64,000 nt of DNA, taken from Caecitellus pseudoparvulus. Taxonomy: Eukaryota > Bigyra: Bicosoecida. The notes beneath the pieces were generated by a model, which did no database searches, was not told the origin of the DNA, and saw only the letters and a program-made list of their open reading frames with translations. Position numbers and translations under genes: made by a program. The DNA lies in the NCBI GenBank assembly GCA_965644315.1, contig CBFFRQ010000078.1, positions 310,001 through 374,000 on the forward strand, written 5' to 3'. Shown here piece after piece: positions 12,301-22,329 of the stretch; within the stretch, counting starts at the first letter, position 1, and every line of letters starts with the position of its first letter.

Positions 12301-12583
12301 CGCGCCCGTTGGAACGAACAGTGGTGACACATCTGCAGGGCCTCACGCTGACACTTGGCAAGCGCACAGTGCAGCTCAGGGGCTCACCTTTCTGGATGAA
12401 TGCCTGGTGCACATTACTCAGCTCGTGTGTCGCCATGGCAGGTGGGGCGCCACCAGTGGCGCAGCGTGTGGAGTTTCGCACGAAACTCCGGACTGCAGAC
12501 CAGCTCTGGGACGACCACGCAAACAGCTGCTTGGGAGCTGTGCGGAACCCTGCAGGCAGTTCAAATACATTTGCTGCTGTCAT
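9359..12583 (-). CDS. Large uncharacterised protein, possible propeller-plus-solenoid nucleoporin
   Basis: Not recognised with confidence. Proposed exons are 12583-12388 and 12297-9359, with a 90-nt GTGAGC...GCGCAG intron that preserves the frame. The longer open frame to 12646 starts with TTG and overlaps the helicase stop, so the ATG at 12583 is preferred. The product is about 1,044 residues. The N-terminal ~400 are rich in short hydrophobic strands with Gly/Ser turns and SLWKY-like motifs, as in a beta-propeller. The C-terminal part is Ala/Leu-rich and helical. No signal peptide or membrane segment is seen. This outline fits Nup133/Nup155-type scaffold nucleoporins, and a Nup107 lies 16 kb away, but I find no decisive motif. 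The reading frame itself is well supported; the function is a guess. Confidence 0.6.
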   Translation of the reverse strand: MTAANVFELPAGFRTAPKQLFAWSSQSWSAVRSFVRNSTRCATGGAPPAMATHELSNVHQAFIQKGEPLSCTVRLPSVSVRPCRCVTTVRSNGRAGGDAQHRLSGTTAVAITPAYIIFSEGGSSYFCHFPISSVSVVTVQALQGSHAAGSVFAALLAGQDGALHIAAWHSANATVPSGAGAAASSAFVVHASHCTPLPASPAASPDAPCHLRLAALPGQGQVAFAAATDGGALSAGVLPPPTAAGAPPGDVRSVSLLQGRQGCTALGLQAALTGTVLRLALLTDTGAHLVSLDLQTGAAQEDCGTLAWPVEAADVLGAGADLGSRCVAGVLDTPRGPELSLWKYAVSQDATGPAWACTAAVPLADLPAFTSSPEGLASGSLKSATPDTCATVLEVVFAGSPTEGDALVYAVLEGEDGTLTLVGWAPDAGTGLQVRLGGDPVAASLQDDPAALVMLGHTAVSVALMSHLPPWPRLQQPGGRASTEPSQASGGEGPLAAATAQSTTPAHPLLACLPDEVVARLATCAQCIGAALDGADAGGASGGVAASAPAAALPLTSAVDMVAATALTATSTTAVLRSALVKAVATAAPALRSAHLAQAQTQVLASILASKPTPRMLQEARSVGGVGSASWPVAAQLALTSKAVRVLLLLLMTAPAAGVSTAARHALGYLTAQWVLLRTVGKGEEGGSGARTRLLQCMHTAVMERPGMSETALQQAGVGTELVFFSESAQVRAVLDHALTGQDVPHPVLAQLHSLTAAAVSGATAPLSFLPSGSGSISSVRETLASLAGQWPVARLFTAAALGLLAPGPSQTHTPQLEGAAQSMCLASFLLTSLPQGAPTAQQLAQCASGALAAAVRTGAGAGVLERCRALTGSAGLTSATATSLSPAALTAHCVVGVSKVIGSVGALAAAAEVVLGAAEFDIAHNGLLAKPQLSRLLTTFLATAMAPAVEQASQVLGDTTRRLCRSVQEAGEAAGEHRAVAGHWLAHATLATGDEGEVLPLRVWEAGQVEGRTAGDLAASGGTVPSVTLSGNALVVFEELVALGDGSTEQDDVQPAAQPPHRHADDSLLLAMA

Positions 12584-12642
12584 CAATCCGTCTGCTACGT
12601 CGCGGCCTTCCGCCAGGAGGGGGGGGGCACCCGACGTCCAAG

Positions 12643-15600
12643 TCAAGCCTTGCGTCGTCGTTTGGTGGAGGATTGTGGGGGCGCCAAGTGTGCCAGATGT
12701 GCTGGCGCCTGAGCGAGGTCGGCGCTCTCCACCTCCAAGTCGCTCTCCAGGTCGCTGCCCTCAGCCTCGTCCTCGCCCTCGTCGCTGGACCACGCCGCAG
12801 AGCCCAGGACGGCCGTGTTGGCCGCCTTCTGGATATCGTCGGCAGTGACCAGGCCCCCTGAGTTCGACAGGTGTGAAGCAAGCGCAGGTGCGGCCCCCTG
12901 CACGCCGCCCACAACTGTGCCTGCTGCGTCAGACGTCTTCACGCCCAGAGACTGCAGTGCCACAGCGGACGTGATATACCGCTGGGATGTGCCTGTGGGC
13001 AGCAGGGGCTGGGCCATGAGCTCCGCCAACTCCTGCCGCATGGCGCGCTGGGCGCGCGCCTGGGCAGGCGTGCGTGCAGCGGACCTGTTGGCTCGCCCAC
13101 CCATGCGGGTGGACTGTGTAGCGCCGCCTGCCGCTGTGTGCAACACCGCCATGTCCAGGTCGTCCTCATCATCAGGCAGGCGGGAACTGAGAGCCCCGCG
13201 GCCGTCCCCCGTGCCCACCTCGCGCAGCATGTCCTCATCTGCAGCCAGATCACTTGCCTCTGTGCTGCGCTTGAGCCACAGCTGGTCTGCGGCGGTACGG
13301 GCCGTGTCACGCTCCGCAGCCAGGATGCGCTTGACCAGGGACAACCGCGCGACCACCTGGCGGTGATACCTGCTGTCCAGGACGAGGCTAGGCAGCCCCT
13401 CTGGCATGTGCAGCGCTGAGAGGAGGCGATTGTACCCCGGCAAGTCCCGTGGGGAGACGAGGGCCACCGCCTGGCCGTTCTGCCCTGCTCGTGCCGCTCG
13501 GCCAGAGCGGTGCACGAACGTTTCCGGCTCCTTTGGAAGGTGGTAGTGCACGACACTGGTGATGCCAGGCACGTCGATTCCACGAGCCACAACGTCTGTG
13601 CAAATGAGCACCGATGGCGATGACGTCGCGAAGCGGTTCACGCGCTTGACGCGCTGCTTCTGCTGCAGGTGCGCGTGCAGGGCGAAGGTGGGCAGATCAA
13701 GCAGTTCGCAGGCGGCAGCGACATGCTTGAGGACGGAGATGGCGTTCACAAACACCACCACTCGCCCGGGGTGTGTCAGCAGGTAAGTGTACAAGGCCTC
13801 GGTCTTGTCCGCCTCGGCACACACCACCTTGAAGAGGCGCAGGCCAGACGGCAGTGCCATGCGAGTCGCACCTTCCAGACCAGGCGCTGCGGAGCCCTCG
13901 CCTTCTGTCACGTCACCCCAGCGCAGGACTGAGGAGTCCGCGGGAGTGTCTGTCTTGGCAGCAGCCTTTGCTGGAGCCAGGGAGCGCTCAATCGACACGA
14001 TGGCGGGGCGGGGGCGCATGCCCACCCGGTGCTGGATGATTTCCAGCGGGCTCAGCCCGACCAACTCGGAACGCAGCCTGAGCTCTTCGCCCTTGGTCAG
14101 GGTGCCACCAACATTGGCAGCACTGATGGCTGCGCGTATGAGGTCATCGGAGCTCGTGCCGCCGTGGGCACCTGCTGTGAGGGTGGCACTGAACAGGCAC
14201 GTTTGGCGGAATCCCCGCCCCGTCCACTGCACGGGCACATGCTTGGCGCCAGCGCCAGCTTGGTCGGTGGACGGCGCAGTAGACTCTGCCAATGCTGCAG
14301 CAGCAATGTCATCTGTGCTGTCCTCCCGCTGTGTGCCGGGGTGCAGGGCGTGCAGCAGCGCAGCCAGGTCGGCAAAGTGGCCCGGCGCGACCAGCCTGTC
14401 AGCCTCGTCCAGCACGAGGAAACGCAGGGAAGTGCGGAGGGAGGACAAGTGTGCGTGTTTCCCACTGCGAACCATGTCCCACAACCTGCCTGGCGTCGCC
14501 ACGACGATGTCTGGGCGCCGCTTCAGCATGCGGCTGTGCTTGTGCTGGCTCAGGCCGCCCACGACAGCCACACACCGCAGCACTGTGCCCTGCAGCAGAG
14601 AATTGGCGTGGTCACGCACTTGCAGGGCCAGTTCCCGGGTGGGGCACAGGATGAGCGCCGGCAGGCCGTCCCAGAACCTGGGAAAGTCCGTCACGGCATC
14701 CCGTGCCTCTGTCGGCTCAGGTGGACCGGCAACATCCGCTTCGCCAGCCGCCGCCTCCTCTGCGTCCTCCCCACGAAGGTAGGCCGCCACGGCAGCAGCA
14801 CCAGTTGGTGCGGAGAAATGTCTGTCATGCTCTCGGACGAGTTCTGCCAGGGGGGAGGTGGTGCGGCAGACCCCAAGGCCTCGGCGAGCCCGTGCGACGA
14901 GCAGGCGCTGGACGATTGGCAGGAGGTAGGCCAGGGTCTTGCCGCTGCCCGTCTCAGCGGTGCCGATGACATCCTTGTGGTGCAGGAGGGCTGGTGGCAG
15001 GGTGGCTTCTTGGATGGGGGTCGGCTTCGTGAAGCCCTTCAGCGCCAGAGCACGCAGCAGCACTGGGTGCAGGTTCAGCCCATCCCAGGCAGACAGGTCC
15101 ACCATCATCCACGCATCTGGGTCGCTGCCGTCAAGAGTAGACTTGGCCAGCTCACCCAGTTCAGCTGTAGGTGCAGTCCATGCCTCGCTGCGTCGAGAGC
15201 CCCCCTGCTCGGCCTGAGCTGGTGTTCGCTGTCGCTTGGTGCCTTTCGATTTCCGCACGGCGACAGGCGCACTGCTGTCTTGAGTTTCAGTTGGTTCAGG
15301 CTGCTTCGCAGCTTGCTCCTTATTAGATTGTGTCTTGTTGCCTGCATCCAGCTCCTTCTTTTGGCGCTTCTCTCTCTGCCGTGCCTTCCTGCTCTTCTTC
15401 GCCTTCTTCTTGCCGGCGGCTGGCTTCCTGCTGCGGTGGTGTAGGGGGAGCGTGGGTCGGCTGTCACGCAGGCAGCACAGCGCGCCTGGTCCACGCACGG
15501 CACAATGACACCCCCTGCTTCATCAGTCTGAGTCACGGTGTACGCGTCGCCTGTGCATGGCGAGGGGCGGCAGCGTGCCGGGACTCGCCGCAGCAGCAAT

Positions 15601-15805
15601 CACTGCATGCACACGCACCCTCAACGACTTCCAGGCCCAGGAAGCCACCATCCTCAAAGCTGGTGGTGCCAGAGTGCAGCGCTGTCACGTCCACACTCTG
15701 CCAGGGCAGGTCCCCCCCGCTGGAGTCCTGTGCCACACCCTGGATGCTGGGCAGACCCAGCGCTGAGGACGGCACAGGCAGCCAGCCGTCGCCTTCCACA
15801 GACAT
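12643..15805 (-). CDS. DDX24: DEAD-box RNA helicase, DDX24/Mak5 family
   Basis: ATP-dependent RNA helicase acting in the nucleolus on 60S ribosome assembly (Mak5 role). Proposed exons: 15805-15615 and 15430 (or 15427)-12643. Exon 1 is assigned because its WQSVDV...FLGLEVVEG aligns with the N-terminal WKEVKI...FEELTDY block of DDX24; phases agree through a GTGTGC donor and GCAG acceptor. A basic Lys-rich segment (KKKAKKSRKARQREKRQ) follows, a likely nucleolar signal. Helicase motifs appear in order: Q-motif PTPIQ, motif I AETGSGKT, PTRELALQ, TPGR, DEAD as VLDEADRL, SAT as FSATL, then domain 2 with VVARGIDVPG and HRSGRAARAG. The text before the Q-motif and after DEAD (VAPGHFADL) matches DDX24 rather than other DEAD proteins. 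Large inserts sit between motifs, as is usual in Mak5. The C-terminus is acidic and ends KRRRKA. Confidence 0.92.
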
Positions 15806-16356
15806 GCTGCGTTGCGTACTTGAGAGTCAAGTGTGCGGGGCTGCGCCGCTGCCGATTCTCAGCACACCTGCCGCGGGGTGGAGGACGGTGGAGATTTGTT
15901 TGGAAGTGCGGTATGCCGCGGAGAGTGCGGTGGCCCGATGCACCCCGCCTCGCGAGCTGCGGAGTGCCACACAGCACCAAGACGGGAAACCAAGAATGTG
16001 GAAGCATTGCTTCAGTTGGGGTCGCAACTATGCTTGTCGCTGGCTTGGCAGTGGACGCTGGGCGCTGGTCTGCAGAACGCGTGAGCCACAGGTGGACCCC
16101 AGCAGGCACCCGCAGCAGGCAAGGGCGGGTCACATTGACAAACCGTCAATCAAATCCCACCTTTCCGCACAAGGTTGCCCTTGTGCTGTGCTTACTGCCG
16201 CCAGTGCTTGGCCAGCGCCCCCTTTGTCGGCGCACGGCGAGCGTGCGGAAATAGAGCCCTCCGCCGACGAGGCGTTGCAGCGAAGGGCAGCGGCTCAGGG
16301 CGACTGCAGACTGCCGTGCACGAAGTTTGCACATTTAGACGCTGCTTTACAGCGAC
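15806..16356. other. Intergenic region, divergent promoters
   Basis: About 550 bases between the start codons of the helicase gene (-) and the SCP2-FYVE-ABC1 gene (+). No reading frame with family resemblance, repeat or RNA gene was seen. Confidence 0.45.
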
Positions 16357-19300
16357 ATGGCAAGCTCCGAAGTTGTGGCATGGTTCGACAAGGTGTGTGC
16401 GCCGGCGCCGAGTAGCGGAAGGTGCGGTGCACTGCACATGCACCTGCCTCACCCTGCGCTTTGCCGTTCAGGTGGAAGCGGCGGTGCAGAAGCACCCCAA
16501 GCGAGTGGGCAAGGTGAACGGCATCATCAAGTTTGTCATTTCAGGCTCGTCAGAGTGGGTCATTGACGTCAAGAACCAACCTGGCTCCGTCCGGCAGGTG
16601 AGCGCCGAGGCACGTGCTGGCAGCGTGACACTTGTTCAGCTCCAGAGCTGCCCCTCCCACCGCTCCCAGGGCACTGTGGACGACGCGGATGCCACCGTCA
16701 CATACACCTCTGAGAAGGCCTTTGTGGACATCGTGACGGGCCGCATGAACCTGGTCAATGCCTACTTCAAGCAGAAGTTCGTGGTGAGTGACCCAGCCCC
16801 CTGGAGCCCACGCCCACAGCACAGCTGGACACCCACGGATGCCCCCCCATGATGCAGGCGGAAGGAAACACCAAGTTGTTGGAGAAGCTGACCAAGGTCA
16901 TGGACAGCATCGCCAAGGAAGAGAAAGCGGCTGCCGCCGCCCAGCGGTCCCACACAGCTGCTGCAGCCGCCAGGGCACGCGCTCCCTCGTATGCTCTGGG
17001 CGGTGAAGGGGAGGGGGGGGACTGGCAGGAGGGGGAAACCGCCTCTACAGGGGGCATGGGCGCGTGGGCGCGCAGTGCGGTGAGCTCTCTCTTCGGGGGA
17101 GGCGGAGGGGGCGCCGGCGGCGGCGAGGGGGGGCGCCTGGATCGTGTCCCCCACATGGGGGAAGCCAGCCCCGCCTCCCCCACACAGGGCCAGTGGCTGC
17201 CTGACCACCTTGTGAAGCACTGCATGATGTGCAGCGTCGGCTTCAGCATCTTCCAGCGCAAGCACCACTGCCGCATGTGTGGCGGCATCTACTGTTCCGA
17301 GTGCTCCACGCACAAGTTGGAAGGGCAGCGCATCTGCGACCTGTGCTACGAGCGCGCGCACAACCTGAGGTCGGCCCGCCTGGCGCACATCCTGGGCGAC
17401 CACACGCCTCTCCCCCCGCCAGGTGTCTCCATCACGCCCCAGCCCGCGCCCAAGTCCGCCAAGCGCCGTGGCGCTGCGCCTGCCAAGGCTGGCGGTGGGC
17501 AGGGTGCCACTGCCCCCTCGCCGCAAGGCGGCCCAGCTTCTGCTGTGGGCACAGCCAAGACACACACGTCTGCAGACTCAGCACGGGATCGATCTGAGGT
17601 CGCGCAGGCGTACTCCGCGCGCTATGGTGCAGCCCCTGCCATGGCGGCCTCGGCAGGGTCCGAAAGCAAGTTGCTGAGCGGGCAGCGGGAGGAGGACAAG
17701 CCCGCCGTTCTCATGGCCCGATCCGCCTCCACAGGCATGCTCACCTCTGCTGCTGCTAAGGCTGCTGTGCAAGCTGCTGCACCTCCGGCGCCCGCCCCAG
17801 CCCCCGCCCCAGCTCCAGCTCCAGCCGCCGCAGTGGCAGAGGCGACGGCGGGCGCTGCGGCGCCCTCACGGGTGGTAGGGCATGGAGATGAGGCTGCCGT
17901 CGCGATGAATGATCGCATGTTGCAGTTGGAAGCCAACTTGAAGCGCGTGCAGGGCGAGTTGCACGCAGCCACCCACGCCGATGCCCTGCCGCCTGACCCA
18001 TTTGGGGTACTGTTGCGCTCTGAGCTGCTGGCAGCGGTGCTGCTGCCACTCTTGTATGCCCTGGCACGACTGCAGTGGTGGGTGCTGCCCATCACCTGCT
18101 GGAGCGTGGCAGTGGGCGTGTCGCTGCTGGGCATCGGGCAGGGCTGGACCCTGGGCAGCTGGCTCGGAGGCGCACTCATGTGGTGTGCCGATGGGCTGTT
18201 CAGCTTGCCCCTCGCCCCCCTCGCGTCGGCCGTGGGCGTCATCCCGCTTGTCGGCGGCGCTGCAGCCCAGGTCCTGGATGCCCTGCGCCCCAGCTCACTG
18301 CTGTGGTTGCTGGGCGTACATGGGACCGGTGCCTGGACGGCGCTGCTGGTGTGGTTCTGGCTGCTCCTGCCTTGCGCCATCGTGTACGCCGCGACAGCTG
18401 AGAGCCCCGGCATGCAGCTGTTCCGCCGGCGCATGCGCGTGTATGGCCTGGGCGCCACTGTCTTCTTCGACTACAAGCTGGCGGAGTGGTTCACGTCTGC
18501 CGCCGCGCGTGGCATTCGGGAGGGGGAAGACGACGTGGCGGCGGCCCGGGGGGACGATGACGTTGCCGGGTGGGTGTGGGAGGCTGTGCACCGGCGCAAC
18601 GCTGCTCGCGTCATGAGCCTCATGCTGGACCTGCGTGGCCTGTGGGTGAAGGCGGGGCAGTACCTGTCCTCCCGCCCAGATGTCATGCCCGACACGTACA
18701 TTCGCACCATGTCCCAGCTGCAGGACGGCATGCCAGCCCGGCCGCTGTCGGAGGTGCGCGCCGTCATCGAAGCCGACATGGGGCGCAGTGTGGACGACAT
18801 GCTGACGGAGCTGGATGCCACTGCCTTGGCAGCTGCCAGCGTGGGGCAGGTGCACCGGGGCGTGCTGCCGGATGGCTCGGCAGTGGCCATCAAGGTGCAG
18901 CATAAGGGCATGGAGGTGATCTTGGACCAGGACTTGAAGAACCTGGGCACCATGCTGGACATCCTCACGTGGGCGGCGCCCTCTTTCGACTTGAAGAGCA
19001 TCATGGACGAGTGGAGCAAGGAGGTCGCGGGGGAGCTGGACTTCAAGCAGGAGGCGTCCAACACGGAGCGCGTCCGGCGCAACATGGCCGCCGCCAAGCT
19101 CAACGTGACCCTGCCCCGCATCATCCCTGGCCTGGTGGGGGACAAGGTCATGGCCATGCGCTTCGTGCCGGGCGTCAAGGCCTCCGACCGGGCGGCGCTG
19201 CTGGAGGCAGGGGTGAACCTGGAGGCCTTCGTGCACGACATCTGCTGCGCCTTTGCCCACCAGATCTACGTGGACGGCTTCTTCAATGGCGACCCACACC

Positions 19301-22287
19301 CTGGCAACATCATGGCTGTGCAGCGGGGCGAGCTGCGGCGGGGCGAGCCCTTGTACCAGCAGTGGCTGCGGGCTGAGCGTGAGGGTGCTGGTGCCAGCTC
19401 CATTGGCGTGGAGGATGGCGTGGACATGCTGTACCCGTACAAGGCGGGGCATGACGCTGACTGGATCCCCGTGCTGCTGGACTTTGGCTTGACGAAGAGC
19501 CTAGAGCCGCCCATGCGCCTGGCCTTTGCCAAGCTGGTGGTGGCGGGGGAGGAGATGGACTACGCCATGCTGCTGGAGGCGTTCGATGAGATGGGCATGA
19601 AGTTCTCCTCAGAGTCTGCGGGGGCCGACATGGAGAACCTGCAGCACATGTTCCGAGACGCCCTGCCAGCGGACGAGGCCCGGGCGCAGGCGGCCAAGCG
19701 GGAGGAAGAGAAGGCCGCCAAAGCCGAGGCGGTGAAGAAGGCGAAGGAGACGGCAGCCGCCAAGCGTGCCGAGCGTGCTGCTGCACGCAAGGCGGGGCAG
19801 TCTGTGCCTGAGGAGGAAGAGGAGGAGGAGGAGCGGCAGGTGGACGCCTGGCCCTCTGAGCTCATGTTCTTCCTGCGCTCCTCGGAGCTGCTGCAGGGCC
19901 TCAGCAGCCACTTGCGGGTGCGGTACTCCTTTATGGGCACCATGGCCGCTGCTGCCCGCACTGGCCTGAAGCTGCGGGTGCCGGCCTCGGCCAGCCGACG
20001 CACCATGGTGTACCCGGCTGCACCCCCCCTCACGACGCTGACGCAGGGGGGGGACCTGGTGCACATGGCGCCCACGGTGGGGGCGGGCATGGACTCAGAC
20101 GAAGACGAGTACACGCCCCTGCACTACGGGGAGGTGCTGTCCGTGCTGCCTCCCCCTGTGCCGCCACCCTCCCGGCCCTGGAGCCACCTGGAGAGCCTCG
20201 TGGCAGACGCGGTGGGGCAGTGGATCAACGCAGGTGGCGTGCAGGGCATGCAAGTGAGCGTGTGGCGGGGCGGCGCCTGCCTCGTGGACGTCGCAGCGGG
20301 CTCCATGGGCCCCCTGGACTCGCGGCCCGTGACGCCGGCCACTCTCTTCCCCGTGTACGGCGCGGGGCGCCTGGCGGTGGCGGCGGCCACGCAAGACATG
20401 CTGCAGACTGGCGCCATTCCCAGCTTGGAGTCAAGGGTGTCCGAGGCATGGCCTGCATTTGACCAGCATGGCAAGGGCGGCTGCACGGTGCGGGAGCTGC
20501 TGTGCTGCCGGTCGGGCGTGGAGGGCGCCTGCGCCGACAAGATCTCCACGCGCAGCCTGGCGGGGGAGGGCTTTGACAGCGGCGTGGCGGCGGCGGCGGC
20601 GGTGCGCCCCATGCTGCTGCCCTCCTACGCTTCGGCCTTGCGGTCCGTGGTGCCCAGCGACACGGCCCACGTGGCCAGCCCACGGCCTGGCATTGGCTCT
20701 GGAGATGCCAAGCACGGCTATGTTTGGGGCGAGGATGCGTATGGGGACGATGACGACGCGTTCATGGAGGGCCTTCCACCGCCAGACCTGGGCCTGGCGG
20801 CAGGGCCCACTCGGCACCAAGAAAGCGTCGCGCACTTGTACTTTGGTTGGGGATGGGCGGTTGCTGGCTGGCTCGCGGCTGTGGGGCAGGGTGGCCTGCC
20901 GCCCACCACTGCAGGCGCCCCCCCACCGCTCAAGACCTCCGCGCCGCCAGACACCACTGGCCTGCAGGCCATCGCGAAGGTGTTCCGGGAGCACGTGCGT
21001 GCGCCCTATGCCCTGGCGGCTGAGTGTGTGCTGGGCACGCTCAGCGAGCACGCTGACGAGCAGGCTGCCGTGCTGCTGGAAGGCACCCACAGCCCCGCAG
21101 GCACCGAGGCAGAGGCTGCCCGCAAGGCTGCAGCGTGTGCGCTGACCCAGCGCCGCCCGAAGCCCAACGCGGCAGGGGAAGTGGGCACGGGGGCGGACTG
21201 CATGCACCGCCTGGCACCCGTGTCTCTCAGTGTGGATGTGGACCTGGACGACGCCGAGGGCACCGCGACGCCTGGCACACACCTCGCGTCGCCTACCAGT
21301 GGGGACGGGGACAGCGACGAGGCGCCGCCTGGCATGCCCGGCAACACGGTCACCATGGCGGCAGCCCTGGCGGCAATGGAGCTGGTGGGCACCATGGAGC
21401 GCGGCCTGGAGGACCTGGAGGACCTCTGCTCCGGCGGCAAGGAGCATATTATGGACCCCCGCCTCGTGAACGGCCGGGTGGCCCAGCGCTGCCCCCTGCC
21501 CAACCTCAACGTTCGCGCGTCAGCCCGGGCCCTGGCGAAGATGGCTTCCGCCCTGGCAGGGCGCCTGGCGAGTTCTGGCGCTGACACGTGGGGCAACGAG
21601 CCCGCCGCAGCCTTTGACGATGCGACAGCTGCACCCGCAGCGTCCACGTCAGCCGGCACGGGCATTGCTGAGGTGGACATGTTGGTGACCACCCGCCGCG
21701 TGTACCCTTCGCGCCCGGCCGCCACGCAGGTGGTCCAGGCCCTGCGTGAGGCGGCCCCTGGACGCCACGTGGACTTGGTGGGCAACGCAGTGCACACGTA
21801 TGCTCGCATCCCCAAGGGTGCCGCCCTGCCCCCCGCGGGGCCTGTGTCCCCTGACCTCGCCCGAGCGCTGGACCCTGTCGTGTTGCCCTCTGGCCTGCCG
21901 CGAGCTCTCGTCACGCAGCACACGCTGGCCCCAGCGACGACGGTGCAGGCGTGCCGTGGCTTGGGCCTGCGCCCCATGCTGCTGGACACTAACCCGGGGC
22001 CCGTGGAGGCGCTGGGCGCAGTGGCTGTGGAGCACCCCATGCTCAAAGCCAACACCTCAGCAACCGCGTCGCCCCGCCCCAAAGCACCCTCTGCCGTGTC
22101 CCTGGGCTTCGGTGTCTTTGGCCTGGGCGGCAACTTGGTGTTCGTGGACCCTGCCAACAAGAACACGGCAGTGGCCATCACCGTGTCGCAGCTGTCGCGA
22201 GGGCGGCAGCCCTCTTTGCGCATGCTTGCCGTGCTGGCACGTGGCCTGGGCATCCGAATCCCCGCCGAGCTCACCGCCGAGCTGTGA
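16357..22287 (+). CDS. Fusion protein: SCP2 - FYVE - multipass membrane - ABC1/ADCK kinase-like - degenerate beta-lactamase-like
   Basis: Exons 16357-16392, 16472-16597, 16670-16783 and 16858-22287 join in phase; 1,901 residues. Residues 1-~125 resemble an SCP2 sterol-carrier domain (KHPKRVGKVNGIIKFVI, then AYFKQKFVAEGNTKLLEKL). A complete FYVE finger at ~203-258 has WLPD, RKHHCR and RIC, the PI3P-binding signature. Four or so membrane segments lie at ~476-600. The ABC1/UbiB kinase-like domain carries KxGQ as VKAGQ (~691), the Ala-rich loop AAASVGQVH, VAIK, DPHPGN (~906) and DFG (~966). Residues ~1198-1900 resemble class C beta-lactamase/LACTB, but SxxK reads GAGR and the HxG region reads VFGLGG, so it is probably inactive. 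A plant ABC1 protein fused to a beta-lactamase domain is known (Arabidopsis At5g24810, from memory); the FYVE and SCP2 parts are additions. An endomembrane lipid or quinone-related role is inference. AATGCA lies 14 nt after the stop. Confidence 0.88.
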
Positions 22288-22329
22288 TGCCGCCCGCGTT
22301 GAATGCAAGTATGCATTGCTGCTTCGCCT
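22288..22329. terminator. Shared convergent 3' ends with AATGCA...TGCATT
   Basis: There are 42 bases between convergent stops. AATGCA at 22302-22307 (+ gene) and TGCATT at 22312-22317 (minus gene) are arranged as at 9332-9358. Candidate poly(A) signals. Confidence 0.45.

Noticed and set aside
12584-12646. Upstream extension of the 9359-12583 gene overlapping the helicase stop, like a bacterial ATGA overlap
   Set aside because: It begins with TTG, there is no ATG, and the genome is eukaryotic. The ATG at 12583 is the better start.
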